Assembly (NCBI RefSeq): GCF_001650195.1
Contig: NZ_LXYR01000017.1
Coordinates: 1 to 64,000 of the forward strand
Direction: 5' to 3'
From: Phormidesmis priestleyi BC1401
GTDB taxonomy: Bacteria > Cyanobacteriota > Cyanobacteriia > Leptolyngbyales > Leptolyngbyaceae
DNA: 64,000 nt
Shown: positions 29,268 to 38,845 of the stretch, piece by piece
How the letters are laid out: each line of letters starts with the position of its first letter
Numbering within the stretch: the stretch's first letter is position 1
Notes under the pieces: generated by a model
Databases searched by the model: none
The model's input: the letters and a program-made list of their open reading frames with translations, nothing else
Told to the model about the DNA's origin: nothing
Made by a program: the position numbers and the translations under genes

Positions 29268-30278
29268 ATGACCAGGCAGCGAGTTCTTTCGGGCATTCAA
29301 ACGACGGGCTATCTTCACCTCGGCAATTATCTAGGAGCCATTCGCAATTGGGTCGAAGGGCAGAGTCACTATGACAATTACTTCTTTCTGGCAGATCTTC
29401 ATGCGATTACGGTGCCTCATGACCCAAAAACCCTCGCAGCAGATACTTACACGATCGCAGCGCTCTATCTTGCCTGTGGGCTAGACCTGCAACATTCAAC
29501 TATCTTCGTGCAGTCCCAGGTTCCTGCACACACTGAGTTTGCCTGGTTGTTAAGCTGCATCACACCGCTCAACTGGCTAGAAGACATGATCCAGTTTAAA
29601 GAGAAAGCGGTGAAGCAGGGGCAAGAGGTTGGGACCGGATTGCTCACTTACCCGGTGTTGATGGCATCTGATATTTTGCTTTATGAACCCGATAAAGTGC
29701 CCGTCGGCGAAGACCAGAAACAGCATTTAGAACTGACTCGCGATTTGGTCGATCGCTTCAACTACAAGTTTGGTACGCCTGAAAAGCCTGTTCTCAAACG
29801 TCCCGATCCACTCATTCGGGCAGAGGGAGCGCGGGTAATGAGCCTCACCGATGGCACTCGAAAAATGTCTAAATCAGATCCGTCTGAACTGAGTCGAATC
29901 AATTTACTAGACCCGCCAGACGTGATTCAAAACAAGATTAAGCGCTGCAAAACTGATCCGATTCGAGGGCTTGTGTTTGGCGATCCCGATCGTCCAGAGT
30001 GCAATAATTTGCTCACGCTCTACATGATTTTGTCGAATCAGACCAAAGAAGCAGTCGCCGCAGAATGTCAGGACATGGGCTGGGGACAGTTTAAACCACT
30101 GTTGACTGAAGCGATGATCAGTGCATTGCAGCCAATCCAGGAGAAATATCAAGCCATCATGGATGACCGCAGCTATTTAGAGTCGGTGCTGCGAGACGGG
30201 CGTGAAAAAGCCTCGGCGATCGCCAACAAAACCCTCGCTAAAGCAAAGAAAGCAATGGGATATGCTTTGCCTCTTTAG
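29268..30278 (+). CDS. trpS: Tryptophanyl-tRNA synthetase
   Basis: Class Ic aminoacyl-tRNA synthetase that charges tRNA-Trp. The 336 residues are the usual bacterial length. The HIGH-equivalent YLHLGNYLG lies at about residues 15-23, with SGIQTTG just before it. The KMSKS loop is RKMSKSDPS near 200. Tryptophan-binding residues are in the DILLYEPDKVPVGEDQKQH segment. The start is ATG. The gene appears to stand alone, after the terminator at 29129. Confidence 0.96.
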   Translation: MTRQRVLSGIQTTGYLHLGNYLGAIRNWVEGQSHYDNYFFLADLHAITVPHDPKTLAADTYTIAALYLACGLDLQHSTIFVQSQVPAHTEFAWLLSCITPLNWLEDMIQFKEKAVKQGQEVGTGLLTYPVLMASDILLYEPDKVPVGEDQKQHLELTRDLVDRFNYKFGTPEKPVLKRPDPLIRAEGARVMSLTDGTRKMSKSDPSELSRINLLDPPDVIQNKIKRCKTDPIRGLVFGDPDRPECNNLLTLYMILSNQTKEAVAAECQDMGWGQFKPLLTEAMISALQPIQEKYQAIMDDRSYLESVLRDGREKASAIANKTLAKAKKAMGYALPL

Positions 30279-30413
30279 AACGGTAAAAATTCAGACCATT
30301 TGCTGATGATAAATCTTAGATTAGTCGAGATACATGAGTGTGTGGCACTGAATTTTAAGCTCCTGTAAACTGCGGGGATCAGCTTCAGATTTCGAGTCAC
30401 CCACTGATACTTT

Positions 30414-31370
30414 ATGCCTAAAGCTTTACCTCGATCGCCCATGTCCTACCCTTCGCGTCCGCTTCCATCCTTCCGTCTTGCTGCTCAGTCTGGCGAATTT
30501 TTAGTTACGGCTGAAGTGACTCCTCCCAAAGGGGGCAACCCGGCTCATATGCTAGAGATGGCGCAACTTCTGAAGGGGCGAGTCCATGCGGTGAATATCA
30601 CAGATGGCAGTCGGGCAGTGATGCGAATGTGTTCGCTCGTGTCGTCAGCGCTGCTAATGCAGCAAGGAATCGAGCCAATTTGTCAGGTGGCGTGTCGCGA
30701 TCGCAACAGCATCAGCCTCCAAGCCGATCTGCTCGGTGCCCATGCGCTCGGAATCCGCAACATTTTGGCGCTCACAGGCGACCCCGTAAAAGCAGGCGAT
30801 CACATTGATGCAAAAGCCGTCTTTGAACTTGAGTCGGTGCGGTTGCTACAACTGATCGCCAAACTCAATCTGGGCACTGATTGGAACGACCAGCCTTTGA
30901 CCGATGGAGAAACGACCCTATTTATGGGAGCGGCGGTTGACCCTCAATGCGGCAGTTGGTCAGGATTACAGCGTCGATTTGAGCGCAAGGTCGAGGCGGG
31001 TGCTCAGTTTTTTCAGAGTCAGTTGATCTCAGACTTCGATCGCTTAGAAAAATTCATGGATCAGCTTGGCTCTCCCGCTGCAAAGCCTATTCTGGCAGGG
31101 ATTTTTCTACTCAAATCTGCAAAAAATGCCCGATTCATCAATCGCTGTGTGCCTGGAGTCCACATTCCCGATTCCACCATCGATCGCTTAGAACGCGCTG
31201 CTGATCCCCTTCAAGAAGGAGTGACGATTGCAGCAGAACAGGTGCAACTCGCTCGTCAACTCTGCCAAGGCGTACACCTGATGGCAGTCAAACGAGAAGA
31301 TCTGATTCCACAAATTCTCGACCTAGCCGGGATTGCACCCTTAAGTAAGGTGATTCCCGTAACCGTGTGA
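30414..31370 (+). CDS. Methylenetetrahydrofolate reductase-family protein
   Basis: A 318-residue TIM-barrel protein related to MetF, the FAD enzyme making 5-methyl-tetrahydrofolate for methionine synthesis. Visible marks are FLVTAEVTPPKGGNPA (with the catalytic-type Glu), HAVNITDGSRAVMRM, PICQVACRDRN and ILALTGDPVKAGDH, all conserved in the family. The C-terminal ILAGIFLLKSAKNARFINRCVPGVHIPD is also typical. It is about the length of bacterial MetF. The electron donor is not predictable; some family members in this branch work with ferredoxin-linked partners. An alternative start exists at the second Met (residue 9). Confidence 0.82.
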   Translation: MPKALPRSPMSYPSRPLPSFRLAAQSGEFLVTAEVTPPKGGNPAHMLEMAQLLKGRVHAVNITDGSRAVMRMCSLVSSALLMQQGIEPICQVACRDRNSISLQADLLGAHALGIRNILALTGDPVKAGDHIDAKAVFELESVRLLQLIAKLNLGTDWNDQPLTDGETTLFMGAAVDPQCGSWSGLQRRFERKVEAGAQFFQSQLISDFDRLEKFMDQLGSPAAKPILAGIFLLKSAKNARFINRCVPGVHIPDSTIDRLERAADPLQEGVTIAAEQVQLARQLCQGVHLMAVKREDLIPQILDLAGIAPLSKVIPVTV

Positions 31371-31442
31371 GTGGCTGATTTTTAGGGTTCGGGCTACGAT
31401 CGTAAAATATAAATCGTTGCCCTATTCTGAAAAGAACTGCCG

Positions 31443-32744
31443 ATGACCGAAGCCCCCATCACTCACAATCCGTTTATTGTCGGTAGACCTGTTCCACCAG
31501 ACCATTTTGCGGGGCGCACCTCCGCGATCGAGACCGCGTTTGACCAGATTCTCAGCCGCAGCAATCTTGCTATCTGGGGTGGTCCGGGCATTGGCAGATC
31601 GTCTTTTTTAGAGCTACTTGCCTCTCCAAAAGCGTGGCAACTGAGAGGACATGACCCTTCCAGCGCGGTGATCGTCTTGCTGAGTTGCCTGAGCATCACG
31701 CCGTTTAGCGCCGTTAAATTCTGGCGCGAAATCATGCTGCTCACCAAAGATGCGTTAGACAAGGAGCCAGACCTTCAGGCAGAAGTTAGTCAATTTTTAG
31801 ATCAGGGCAACACCACGAAAGATGGACTGCGATCGCTGCTGCGATATTTAGGAAAACAAGACAAGTTTCTCGTGTTGCTGGTCGATGATTATGATGCGGC
31901 TCTGCGTCCTCAAGAGGGCTATAGCGACAACGATATTGCCGTCTTCTTGAGCGACTGCCGAAATATTGCATCTCATTCTAAAGAGCGGCAGTTTCTCTCG
32001 ATGGTCGTGACTTCACTGCGACGACTCAACGAACTCGGACCCAAATTAAAACCCGATGGCTCCCCGTGGTATAATCATTATCTATTTCAGCCGCTCAAGC
32101 CGTTTACCGAGACCGAAGTGGCGACGCTGCTGGGCAGTATGCCGATGACTCCTGCCCTGCGAGATGGCATTCGAGAAATTGCGGGCGGAAATCCGGCTCT
32201 GCTGCAAAATGCAGGTCATCTGCTCTACCGCGAACTGCGAACGGGTCATGTTCCTAACGCTGAGGCATTTGCTCAAGACTTTCAGCAAGCTACAATTCAC
32301 TATTTTGAAGACATTTGGAATCTGGCAACCCAAGTTGAGCAAATCCTGATGATGATGCTTGCCCTCTGTGAGTTAAGAGGTCACCTTCTCAAGAAACGCT
32401 ATGATTTAGGAGACATCGATCTAGTCTTTAGCCAGAAAGAGCGCGAGCTAAACGACCTAGAAGAACGAGGCGTAGTCATATCTCGTGTGCAAGACGGTAA
32501 AAAACTGTATCGATTTGCGTCATCCATGATGGAGTGGTGGGTTGTCAAAGAGATTGAAAACAGCACCGAGGAGACGCTTCAAGAACGGCAGAAAGGATTC
32601 CTTAATCTAATGAGTCACAAACAAGCAGAGAATGTTACAAAAGCAATTCGCTGGTTGTGGCAGCATAAAGAAGAGGTGCCTCCCGTCCTAGAGTGGTTGG
32701 GGAAAGTGTCGGCAGCATTGCCGAAGGGATTGATTCAGGGTTAA
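31443..32744 (+). CDS. Orc1/Cdc6-STAND-like AAA ATPase with atypical Walker A
   Basis: A 433-residue P-loop protein. It opens with NPFIVGRPVPP and FAGRTSAIETAF, like AAA/STAND proteins of the ORC-like group. Walker A is GGPGIGRSS (residues 46-54): the invariant lysine is replaced by R52, from codon AGA. Walker B is present as FLVLLVDDYDA. The region after residue 290 looks like a winged-helix domain with a long helical tail. The substitution suggests it binds ATP weakly or acts as a regulatory partner; this is inference. It is paired 27 bp upstream of a related ATPase with a normal P-loop. Confidence 0.75.
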   Translation: MTEAPITHNPFIVGRPVPPDHFAGRTSAIETAFDQILSRSNLAIWGGPGIGRSSFLELLASPKAWQLRGHDPSSAVIVLLSCLSITPFSAVKFWREIMLLTKDALDKEPDLQAEVSQFLDQGNTTKDGLRSLLRYLGKQDKFLVLLVDDYDAALRPQEGYSDNDIAVFLSDCRNIASHSKERQFLSMVVTSLRRLNELGPKLKPDGSPWYNHYLFQPLKPFTETEVATLLGSMPMTPALRDGIREIAGGNPALLQNAGHLLYRELRTGHVPNAEAFAQDFQQATIHYFEDIWNLATQVEQILMMMLALCELRGHLLKKRYDLGDIDLVFSQKERELNDLEERGVVISRVQDGKKLYRFASSMMEWWVVKEIENSTEETLQERQKGFLNLMSHKQAENVTKAIRWLWQHKEEVPPVLEWLGKVSAALPKGLIQG

Positions 32745-32771
32745 TCTAACCAAATAGCTGACTATACATTT

Positions 32772-34700
32772 ATGAATTTTCCGATCGCTCGGAGAAATCC
32801 TTACATCATTGGTCGCCCGATCACAGAGGCGAATCTATTTTTTGGTCGTGAGAGCCTGTTTCAATTTGTGGCAGACAATCTCCACAAGGGTTCTCAAGTG
32901 ATTTTGCTGCACGGTCAACGCCGCATTGGCAAGTCGTCAGTTCTGGCGCAGATTCCTAATTTCGTTGACCTAGAGAACTTCACCTTTGTTCCGCTATCTT
33001 TAGAAGGAGATAGCCAAAAACCGCTGGGCGAAGTCTTACACGAATTGGCGCGAGATTCCTTAGAACACTTTGGCTTGATTGGCTCGATCGTGCTTCCCTC
33101 GATTTCAGAGTTAGAACACGACCCGAAAATCTTTGTCGATCGCTTTCTTTTACAGTTGCGCCACGCGCTCAAGACTCAAAATCTCGTGCTGTTACTTGAT
33201 GAATTTGACGCGTTTTACAGCCTCAAAGTTGCCGCCGGACACCTCTTTCAATACCTCCAGTCAGAGGTTTATCACCATCCCGATCTCTACATTATTCCAG
33301 TCGTCGGGCGACAGCTCAACGACTTACCCGAACTGGTAAGCCTGTTTCGCGAGGCACCTAATCAAGAAGTTGGGCTGCTCGATCGTCGCAGTGCAGAACG
33401 GCTGATCACGATGCCTGCCGAGGGTTTGCTGGACTATAGCCAAGACGCGATCAACGCGATTTTAGAACTCTCAGCAGGGCATCCCTACTTTACGCAAGTG
33501 GTGTGTTTTGCCGTGTTTTCTCACGCCAGAGAAGAGGATCGCTGGCAGGTGACTCGCGCCGATGTTGAGAGCATTGTCGAAAAAGCGATCGAACTCGGTG
33601 AAGGCGGGTTAGCCTGGTTTTGGGACGGATTGCCGATTCCAGAGCGAGTCGTGTTCTCAGCCGCCGCAGAAGTTCCTGAAGCAAAACTCATCTCTGATCA
33701 GCTTGCCGATGCCGACCTTCTAAACTTCACTCAAGAAGAACCGTTAGCCTCGCTGCGCGATCGCGGAGTCATTCTCACGCCACCTCTCCACGAGGCAGTC
33801 TTCAACCTGGTTGACTGGAAGTTTTTGCAATCGGTGGGGTCAAAATCGCGACCGACCGGAACCACTATTCCTCCTAGAGTTTCGACCTTTAGAGTAACGA
33901 TCGAGCTAGTGAGACGGTGGCTAGTCAGACGACACGCCCTACAGCACGAAGTTTGGGAATTAGAGCGGCTCACCCCCGAAGTCGATCGGCTGTATCAAGA
34001 GATTAGAAGAGCGCGTCCGTTTGGCGTGACCCTCAGCATTATCAGTCGGCTCACTCCGATTTTAGCGGCAAACCCCAACCACTTTGGGGCACTGTTTGAG
34101 ATGGCAGAGTGCTTGATGGAGATTCGTAACTTTAGTCATGCGGTGAAATATTACGATCGTGCCTATCGGGTTGACCCAGTGAGAGCAAAAGACGGCTTTC
34201 TTCAGGCACTGTGGGACTATGGCGACGAACTGCGAGAAGAAGGACATTTAAAGGAAGCTAGAGGGACGCTGGAGCAAGCCCTGGAAATCGTGCCTGATAG
34301 TCCAGAAATTCATGAGGTGTTAGAGGAGATTCGCAAAGAAGAAAAATATAGCGACTATCTCCTCCCCCCACCGAGCTTTGTCGTCAGCTCTCGTGAGTTT
34401 TTAGCAGAAGAAGTGCCGGAAATTGCTTCGACGAGTGACTTAACTGCTCTAGAAGAAAAGTTTAGCGACGTATGGGAACTGGTCGAAGATAAAGCTCCGT
34501 CTGACGTGAAGGATCGTGCTCTAGAGCGATTGGATGAACTCAAAGAAATTTTCACAACTCAAGAACTCAATCTCACCACGATGGCTTACGTGCAGCAATG
34601 GTTTATGAAGCACGTTCCTGCACCCCTCAATGAAGCCGTGAGTCACTTTTTAGAAGAAATCATCTCTAAAGTGATCAAGGAAAAAACAAACTCTAAATAA
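32772..34700 (+). CDS. AAA/STAND ATPase with TPR repeats
   Basis: A 642-residue P-loop ATPase related to the preceding gene: both open with a NP-[FY]-I-[IV]-GRP motif. Walker A is canonical, GQRRIGKSS with K54, and Walker B is LVLLLDEFDAF. The GHPYFTQVVC segment near 237 resembles the sensor/arginine region of ORC-like AAA proteins. Residues about 420-530 contain at least two TPR units (FGALFEMAECLMEIRNFSHA and LREEGHLKEARGTLEQALEI). The last 100 residues are acidic and helical. Such proteins often sense or assemble nucleic-acid or signalling complexes. It is followed after 105 bp by the SNF2 helicase gene. Confidence 0.78.
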   Translation: MNFPIARRNPYIIGRPITEANLFFGRESLFQFVADNLHKGSQVILLHGQRRIGKSSVLAQIPNFVDLENFTFVPLSLEGDSQKPLGEVLHELARDSLEHFGLIGSIVLPSISELEHDPKIFVDRFLLQLRHALKTQNLVLLLDEFDAFYSLKVAAGHLFQYLQSEVYHHPDLYIIPVVGRQLNDLPELVSLFREAPNQEVGLLDRRSAERLITMPAEGLLDYSQDAINAILELSAGHPYFTQVVCFAVFSHAREEDRWQVTRADVESIVEKAIELGEGGLAWFWDGLPIPERVVFSAAAEVPEAKLISDQLADADLLNFTQEEPLASLRDRGVILTPPLHEAVFNLVDWKFLQSVGSKSRPTGTTIPPRVSTFRVTIELVRRWLVRRHALQHEVWELERLTPEVDRLYQEIRRARPFGVTLSIISRLTPILAANPNHFGALFEMAECLMEIRNFSHAVKYYDRAYRVDPVRAKDGFLQALWDYGDELREEGHLKEARGTLEQALEIVPDSPEIHEVLEEIRKEEKYSDYLLPPPSFVVSSREFLAEEVPEIASTSDLTALEEKFSDVWELVEDKAPSDVKDRALERLDELKEIFTTQELNLTTMAYVQQWFMKHVPAPLNEAVSHFLEEIISKVIKEKTNSK

Positions 34701-34805
34701 TCAATTTGCTCATCAACAGACGATCGGCTCTTTTTATCTTCTTAGAATGGGTTGCATTCACCTGCAAACCGCTATAGATTCAAATCAAGCTTGTGAGAAT
34801 TAGTG

Positions 34806-37800
34806 ATGAGAATTCTTCACGGAACTTGGATTCCTCAAACTGAGGATGGGTTTATTCAAAACGGCGCATTCTATGTGTGGGTTGAGACAACTGAGATTCA
34901 TTCGTCAAATCGTGCTGAGATGGTTCATCCTCGTCATCTCGCTGGAGAAGAATTGGTCGCGTTTTTGACGGAAGAATTGGGGATAAAATCGCAGTCTCCG
35001 CAGCCGTTAAAAACAAACATTTCACCCAAATATTTTTTGTTGCCCAGTTCTGATAATCAGCCGCTACCGTCGATCGAGCTAGCGCGATATTTAGAAACCG
35101 ATTTGCCAGAAACGTTTACTTTTCAATATTGGCAAGTTGAGTGTTATCAAACAACGGCGTGGGTGAAAACGGGCGATCGTCCTGAGCGAGTCAATAACGC
35201 GATTAAGTTTCTCAATGATCTGCATTTCTTGGCATTGCATCACTTGACAGACGTGCAGTTGGGAGCGGATTTACTGTTTTGGTATTACTACACCCGATCG
35301 CTGAAGCAGGTGATTTTGAAAGATCACTATATTCCGGCGTTGCGGTTGCGATCGCTGCCTCCAGAAGAGAAGGCTCCTGCGAAAGGAAACCGCAAATCGG
35401 CGGCTTATCAGCAGGCTGTGCCCAAAATTGAAATTCATCCCGCCTGGGAAATCGTTTCTGAGCAATATGAAACTGACCTTCAGCGCTTTGTTGAGTCGAT
35501 GCCGTCTGCCTGTGTTGCTGGGTTTGCAGCTCCACAAAAAACGCCAGAGTTTTACGACAAAGAGCGGTTGCTGCGGCATTTCTCAGAGTGTTTGTTGACT
35601 GAAATTGTGGTCTGCACACCATCGACAACTGCGTTCGACCTCAAAATCACAGATTCTTTAGTCGATAGCTGTCTGCATCGCTGGCGCAAAAAGCGGTCTG
35701 ACGATTTAGAGGTCTATCAACAGTGGCAGACGTGGCGCGATCGGATTCGTCGCACTCAATCCGCAACTGAGTTCTATCTGTGCTTTCAGCTTCAAGCGCC
35801 CGAAAAACCCGAAGAAGCGTGGCAATTAGAATTTCAGATTGCTGCAAAAAACGATCCGTCTTCACGGCTACCGCTGTTGGAGTATTGGCAAACTCGTCCG
35901 AAACAAAAGGAAGAATTGCAGAAACAGTTTGGCGAAAATTTTGAACAAAACTTGCTGTTAAATTTAGGCTACGCGGCGCGGATTTATCCCAATCTTTGGG
36001 CGGGTTTAGAGACCGATCAGCCGACGGAAATTTTCTTAACATTAAGCGATGCGTTTGACTTTCTCAAAGAGTCAGCCTGGGTGTTAGAAGAGGCAGGCTA
36101 TAAAGTCGTCGTTCCTGCCTGGTGGACTCCGAAAGGTCGGAAACGTGCCAAAGTTCGACTGACAGCGCAGAGCGGACGCAAACCCTCTGGCAAAAATAAG
36201 CGCTATTTTTCATTCGATACTCTCGTTGAATATCAGTATGAGTTAGCGATCGGAGATCAGCCCGTCAGCGAACAGGAATGGCAACAGTTAGTCAACGCTA
36301 AAACTCCGCTCGTAAAATTCCGGGGGCAATGGATCGAGCTTGACCAAAACAAAATGCAGCAAATGCTAGAGTTTTGGAAAAATCATCAGCAAGAACATCC
36401 AGAAATGTCACTGCTGGATTTCATGAAAATGAGAGCCAACGCTGATGAAAGTATGGAGGTTGACGTTGATCACGATCGACAGCTCTCCGAGATGATGGCA
36501 AAGCTGAATGATAAAAGTCAGCTAGAACCTGTATCTGATTTAACCGGATTTCAAGGAACGCTGCGAGAATACCAAAAGCGAGGCGTTTCGTGGCTGCGCT
36601 ATTTAGAAGAGTTGGGGCTGAGTGGCTGTCTGGCAGATGATATGGGAATGGGAAAATCAGTACAAGTGATCGCTCGATTGGTACAGGAACGAGAACACGC
36701 TGATAATCAGACCGTCTTACCGACATTATTGATTGCGCCCACGTCGGTCGTCGGCAACTGGCAAAAAGAAATCGAAAAATTTGCACCGCAGTTACGATCG
36801 CTGATTCATCACGGCAGTCAACGCCTCCAAGATACTAAAGAATTCAAATCGATTGTTCAAAATTATGATGTGGTGATCACGTCGTTTACGCTAGTGCGTA
36901 AAGATGAAAAGATGCTGTCGAGTGTCGATTGGCAACGCCTAGTCGTCGATGAAGCACAGAATATCAAGAACCCAAAAGCGGCACAGACGAAAGCGATCGC
37001 TAAACTCCCAGCACATTATCGTCTCGCGCTCACCGGAACGCCCGTTGAAAACCGATTATTAGATCTCTGGTCAATCTTCAACTTCCTCAACCCTGGCTAT
37101 TTAGGAAAGGAAGCGCAGTTTCGTAAATCGTTTGAGATTCCGATTCAAAAAAACAGCGATCGAACTCAATCTGCAACCCTTAAAAAGTTGGTCGAGCCCT
37201 TTATTCTGCGACGAGTCAAAACCGATCCAGCAATCATTTCAGACTTGCCTGATAAAGTTGAACAGAAACTCTACTGCAATCTGACCAAAGAACAAGCCTC
37301 ACTCTATGAAGCGATTGTCAAAGATGTCGACCAACAAATCCAAAACACTGAAGGAATTCAGCGCAAAGGATTGATTTTGGCAACGCTGCTGAAACTCAAA
37401 CAGATTTGCAACCATCCGAGACAATTTCTGCAAGACGATAGCGATTTCACACCGCAGCGATCACACAAGCTCGATCGCTTAACTGAAATGATTAAAGAAG
37501 CCATTGATGAAGGAGAAAGTTTGCTGGTGTTTACGCAATTTACAGACATTGGAGACGCACTAGAAAAATATTGTCGACACACGCTTCACACTAACACTTA
37601 CTATCTGCACGGCGGAACGAATCGCAACAAACGCGAACGGATGATTGCTGAATTTCAAGATCCTGAAACGGAGCCGTCAATCTTTATTTTATCGCTCAAA
37701 GCAGGCGGAGTCGGCATCACGCTCACCAAAGCCAATCACGTTTTTCACTTCGATCGCTGGTGGAACCCCGCAGTCGAAGACCAAGCTACCGATCGAGCAT

Positions 37801-38003
37801 TTCGGATTGGGCAAAAAAAGAATGTTTTCGTCCACAAGTTCGTCGCGATCGGGACTCTGGAAGAACGCATCGATCAAATGATTGAAGATAAGAAAAAACT
37901 GGCTGGCTCGATCGTCGGATCTGATGAGTCGTGGCTGACCGAGTTAGATAACGACGCATTTAAACAACTGATCGCGCTGAATCGAAGTGCCGTAATGGAG
38001 TAA
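34806..38003 (+). CDS. SNF2-family DNA helicase/translocase
   Basis: A 1065-residue Swi2/Snf2-type ATPase from the ATG at 34806 (a GTG one codon earlier is also possible). The first 570 residues form the N-terminal region seen in bacterial SNF2 proteins, with no separate motif read here. The helicase core follows: motif I DDMGMGKS near 616, the DEAQ box VVDEAQNIKNP near 715, LTGTPVENRL, then HELICc with LSLKAGGVGITLTKA and QATDRAFRIGQ. Such proteins translocate on duplex DNA and remodel DNA-protein complexes. The next gene, 5 bp away, is a SWIM protein, a common bacterial pairing. Confidence 0.93.
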   Translation: MRILHGTWIPQTEDGFIQNGAFYVWVETTEIHSSNRAEMVHPRHLAGEELVAFLTEELGIKSQSPQPLKTNISPKYFLLPSSDNQPLPSIELARYLETDLPETFTFQYWQVECYQTTAWVKTGDRPERVNNAIKFLNDLHFLALHHLTDVQLGADLLFWYYYTRSLKQVILKDHYIPALRLRSLPPEEKAPAKGNRKSAAYQQAVPKIEIHPAWEIVSEQYETDLQRFVESMPSACVAGFAAPQKTPEFYDKERLLRHFSECLLTEIVVCTPSTTAFDLKITDSLVDSCLHRWRKKRSDDLEVYQQWQTWRDRIRRTQSATEFYLCFQLQAPEKPEEAWQLEFQIAAKNDPSSRLPLLEYWQTRPKQKEELQKQFGENFEQNLLLNLGYAARIYPNLWAGLETDQPTEIFLTLSDAFDFLKESAWVLEEAGYKVVVPAWWTPKGRKRAKVRLTAQSGRKPSGKNKRYFSFDTLVEYQYELAIGDQPVSEQEWQQLVNAKTPLVKFRGQWIELDQNKMQQMLEFWKNHQQEHPEMSLLDFMKMRANADESMEVDVDHDRQLSEMMAKLNDKSQLEPVSDLTGFQGTLREYQKRGVSWLRYLEELGLSGCLADDMGMGKSVQVIARLVQEREHADNQTVLPTLLIAPTSVVGNWQKEIEKFAPQLRSLIHHGSQRLQDTKEFKSIVQNYDVVITSFTLVRKDEKMLSSVDWQRLVVDEAQNIKNPKAAQTKAIAKLPAHYRLALTGTPVENRLLDLWSIFNFLNPGYLGKEAQFRKSFEIPIQKNSDRTQSATLKKLVEPFILRRVKTDPAIISDLPDKVEQKLYCNLTKEQASLYEAIVKDVDQQIQNTEGIQRKGLILATLLKLKQICNHPRQFLQDDSDFTPQRSHKLDRLTEMIKEAIDEGESLLVFTQFTDIGDALEKYCRHTLHTNTYYLHGGTNRNKRERMIAEFQDPETEPSIFILSLKAGGVGITLTKANHVFHFDRWWNPAVEDQATDRAFRIGQKKNVFVHKFVAIGTLEERIDQMIEDKKKLAGSIVGSDESWLTELDNDAFKQLIALNRSAVME

Positions 38004-38008
38004 CTGCA

Positions 38009-38845
38009 ATGGCTCAGTTTAGTCGAACCTGGTGGGGAAGACGATTTATTGCCGCGCTGGAAGAATTCACCGATCCGGGGCGATTAAGTCGAGGTCGATC
38101 GTATGCCAATGGCGGCAGAATCAAAAGTTTTGAGATCAAAGAAGGCGTTGCAACCGCGCAGGTTCGCGGTTCGGTAAATCCTTATTTTGGCGTTTATAAA
38201 GAACCGCTCTACACTACAGTGATCGAGATTAAGTCAATCAGTGCAGCAAATTGGTCAGCCGCGATCGCGTATGTGGCATCTAAAGCAGGATTCATCTCTA
38301 AACTTCTGCTCAACGAGATGCCCGACAATATTGAAGATGCCTTTTCAACGCTAGGACTGCACCTATTGCCGCACCAACGATCAGACTTCAAAACCCGTTG
38401 TTCGTGTCCCGACTCTAGCAACCCCTGTAAACACATTGCAGGAGTCTATTATTTGCTGGCGGCGAAGCTCGATCGTGACCCGTTTTTGCTGTTTGAACTG
38501 CGAGGACTTTCAAGAACTGATCTGCACGCCGAATTAGCTAAATCCCCGTTAGGAATGGCGCTTTCTCAAGAGTTGGCGGCTGAACAATCAACGCCTACTC
38601 CGGTGGAATCGTACTACACCAAGCTGGATACGATCGCCGCATCTGATGTGAGCCTTAAAGACTTTTGGCAGGGAAGTAAGCGATTGCCTGCGGCGATCCA
38701 GCCTGAAACCCAGAATAGCGTCTCTGCCATCGTGATCAAAAAACAGGGCGACTTTCCGGCTTTTTGGCACAAAGACAGTTCGTTCATCGCCACAATGGAA
38801 GAGCTATATCAGCGAGTCAAAACCAAAAATCGCGAGATCCTATAG
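38009..38845 (+). CDS. SWIM zinc-finger protein
   Basis: A 278-residue protein with a SWIM-type zinc finger, CxCx6CxH: C131, C133, C140 and H142 in CSCPDSSNPCKH. SWIM domains bind DNA or proteins. The start codon lies 5 bp after the SNF2 stop, so co-expression is almost certain. The N-terminal FSRTWWGRRFIAALEEF is a recurrent opening of these SNF2-linked SWIM proteins. The last 29 bp overlap the 3' end of the convergent phosphatase-like gene. Confidence 0.9.
   Translation: MAQFSRTWWGRRFIAALEEFTDPGRLSRGRSYANGGRIKSFEIKEGVATAQVRGSVNPYFGVYKEPLYTTVIEIKSISAANWSAAIAYVASKAGFISKLLLNEMPDNIEDAFSTLGLHLLPHQRSDFKTRCSCPDSSNPCKHIAGVYYLLAAKLDRDPFLLFELRGLSRTDLHAELAKSPLGMALSQELAAEQSTPTPVESYYTKLDTIAASDVSLKDFWQGSKRLPAAIQPETQNSVSAIVIKKQGDFPAFWHKDSSFIATMEELYQRVKTKNREIL

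Noticed and set aside
31443-38845. Known named defence system (for example DISARM)
   Set aside because: The DNA methyltransferase and other marker genes of named systems are absent, so a name is not assigned.
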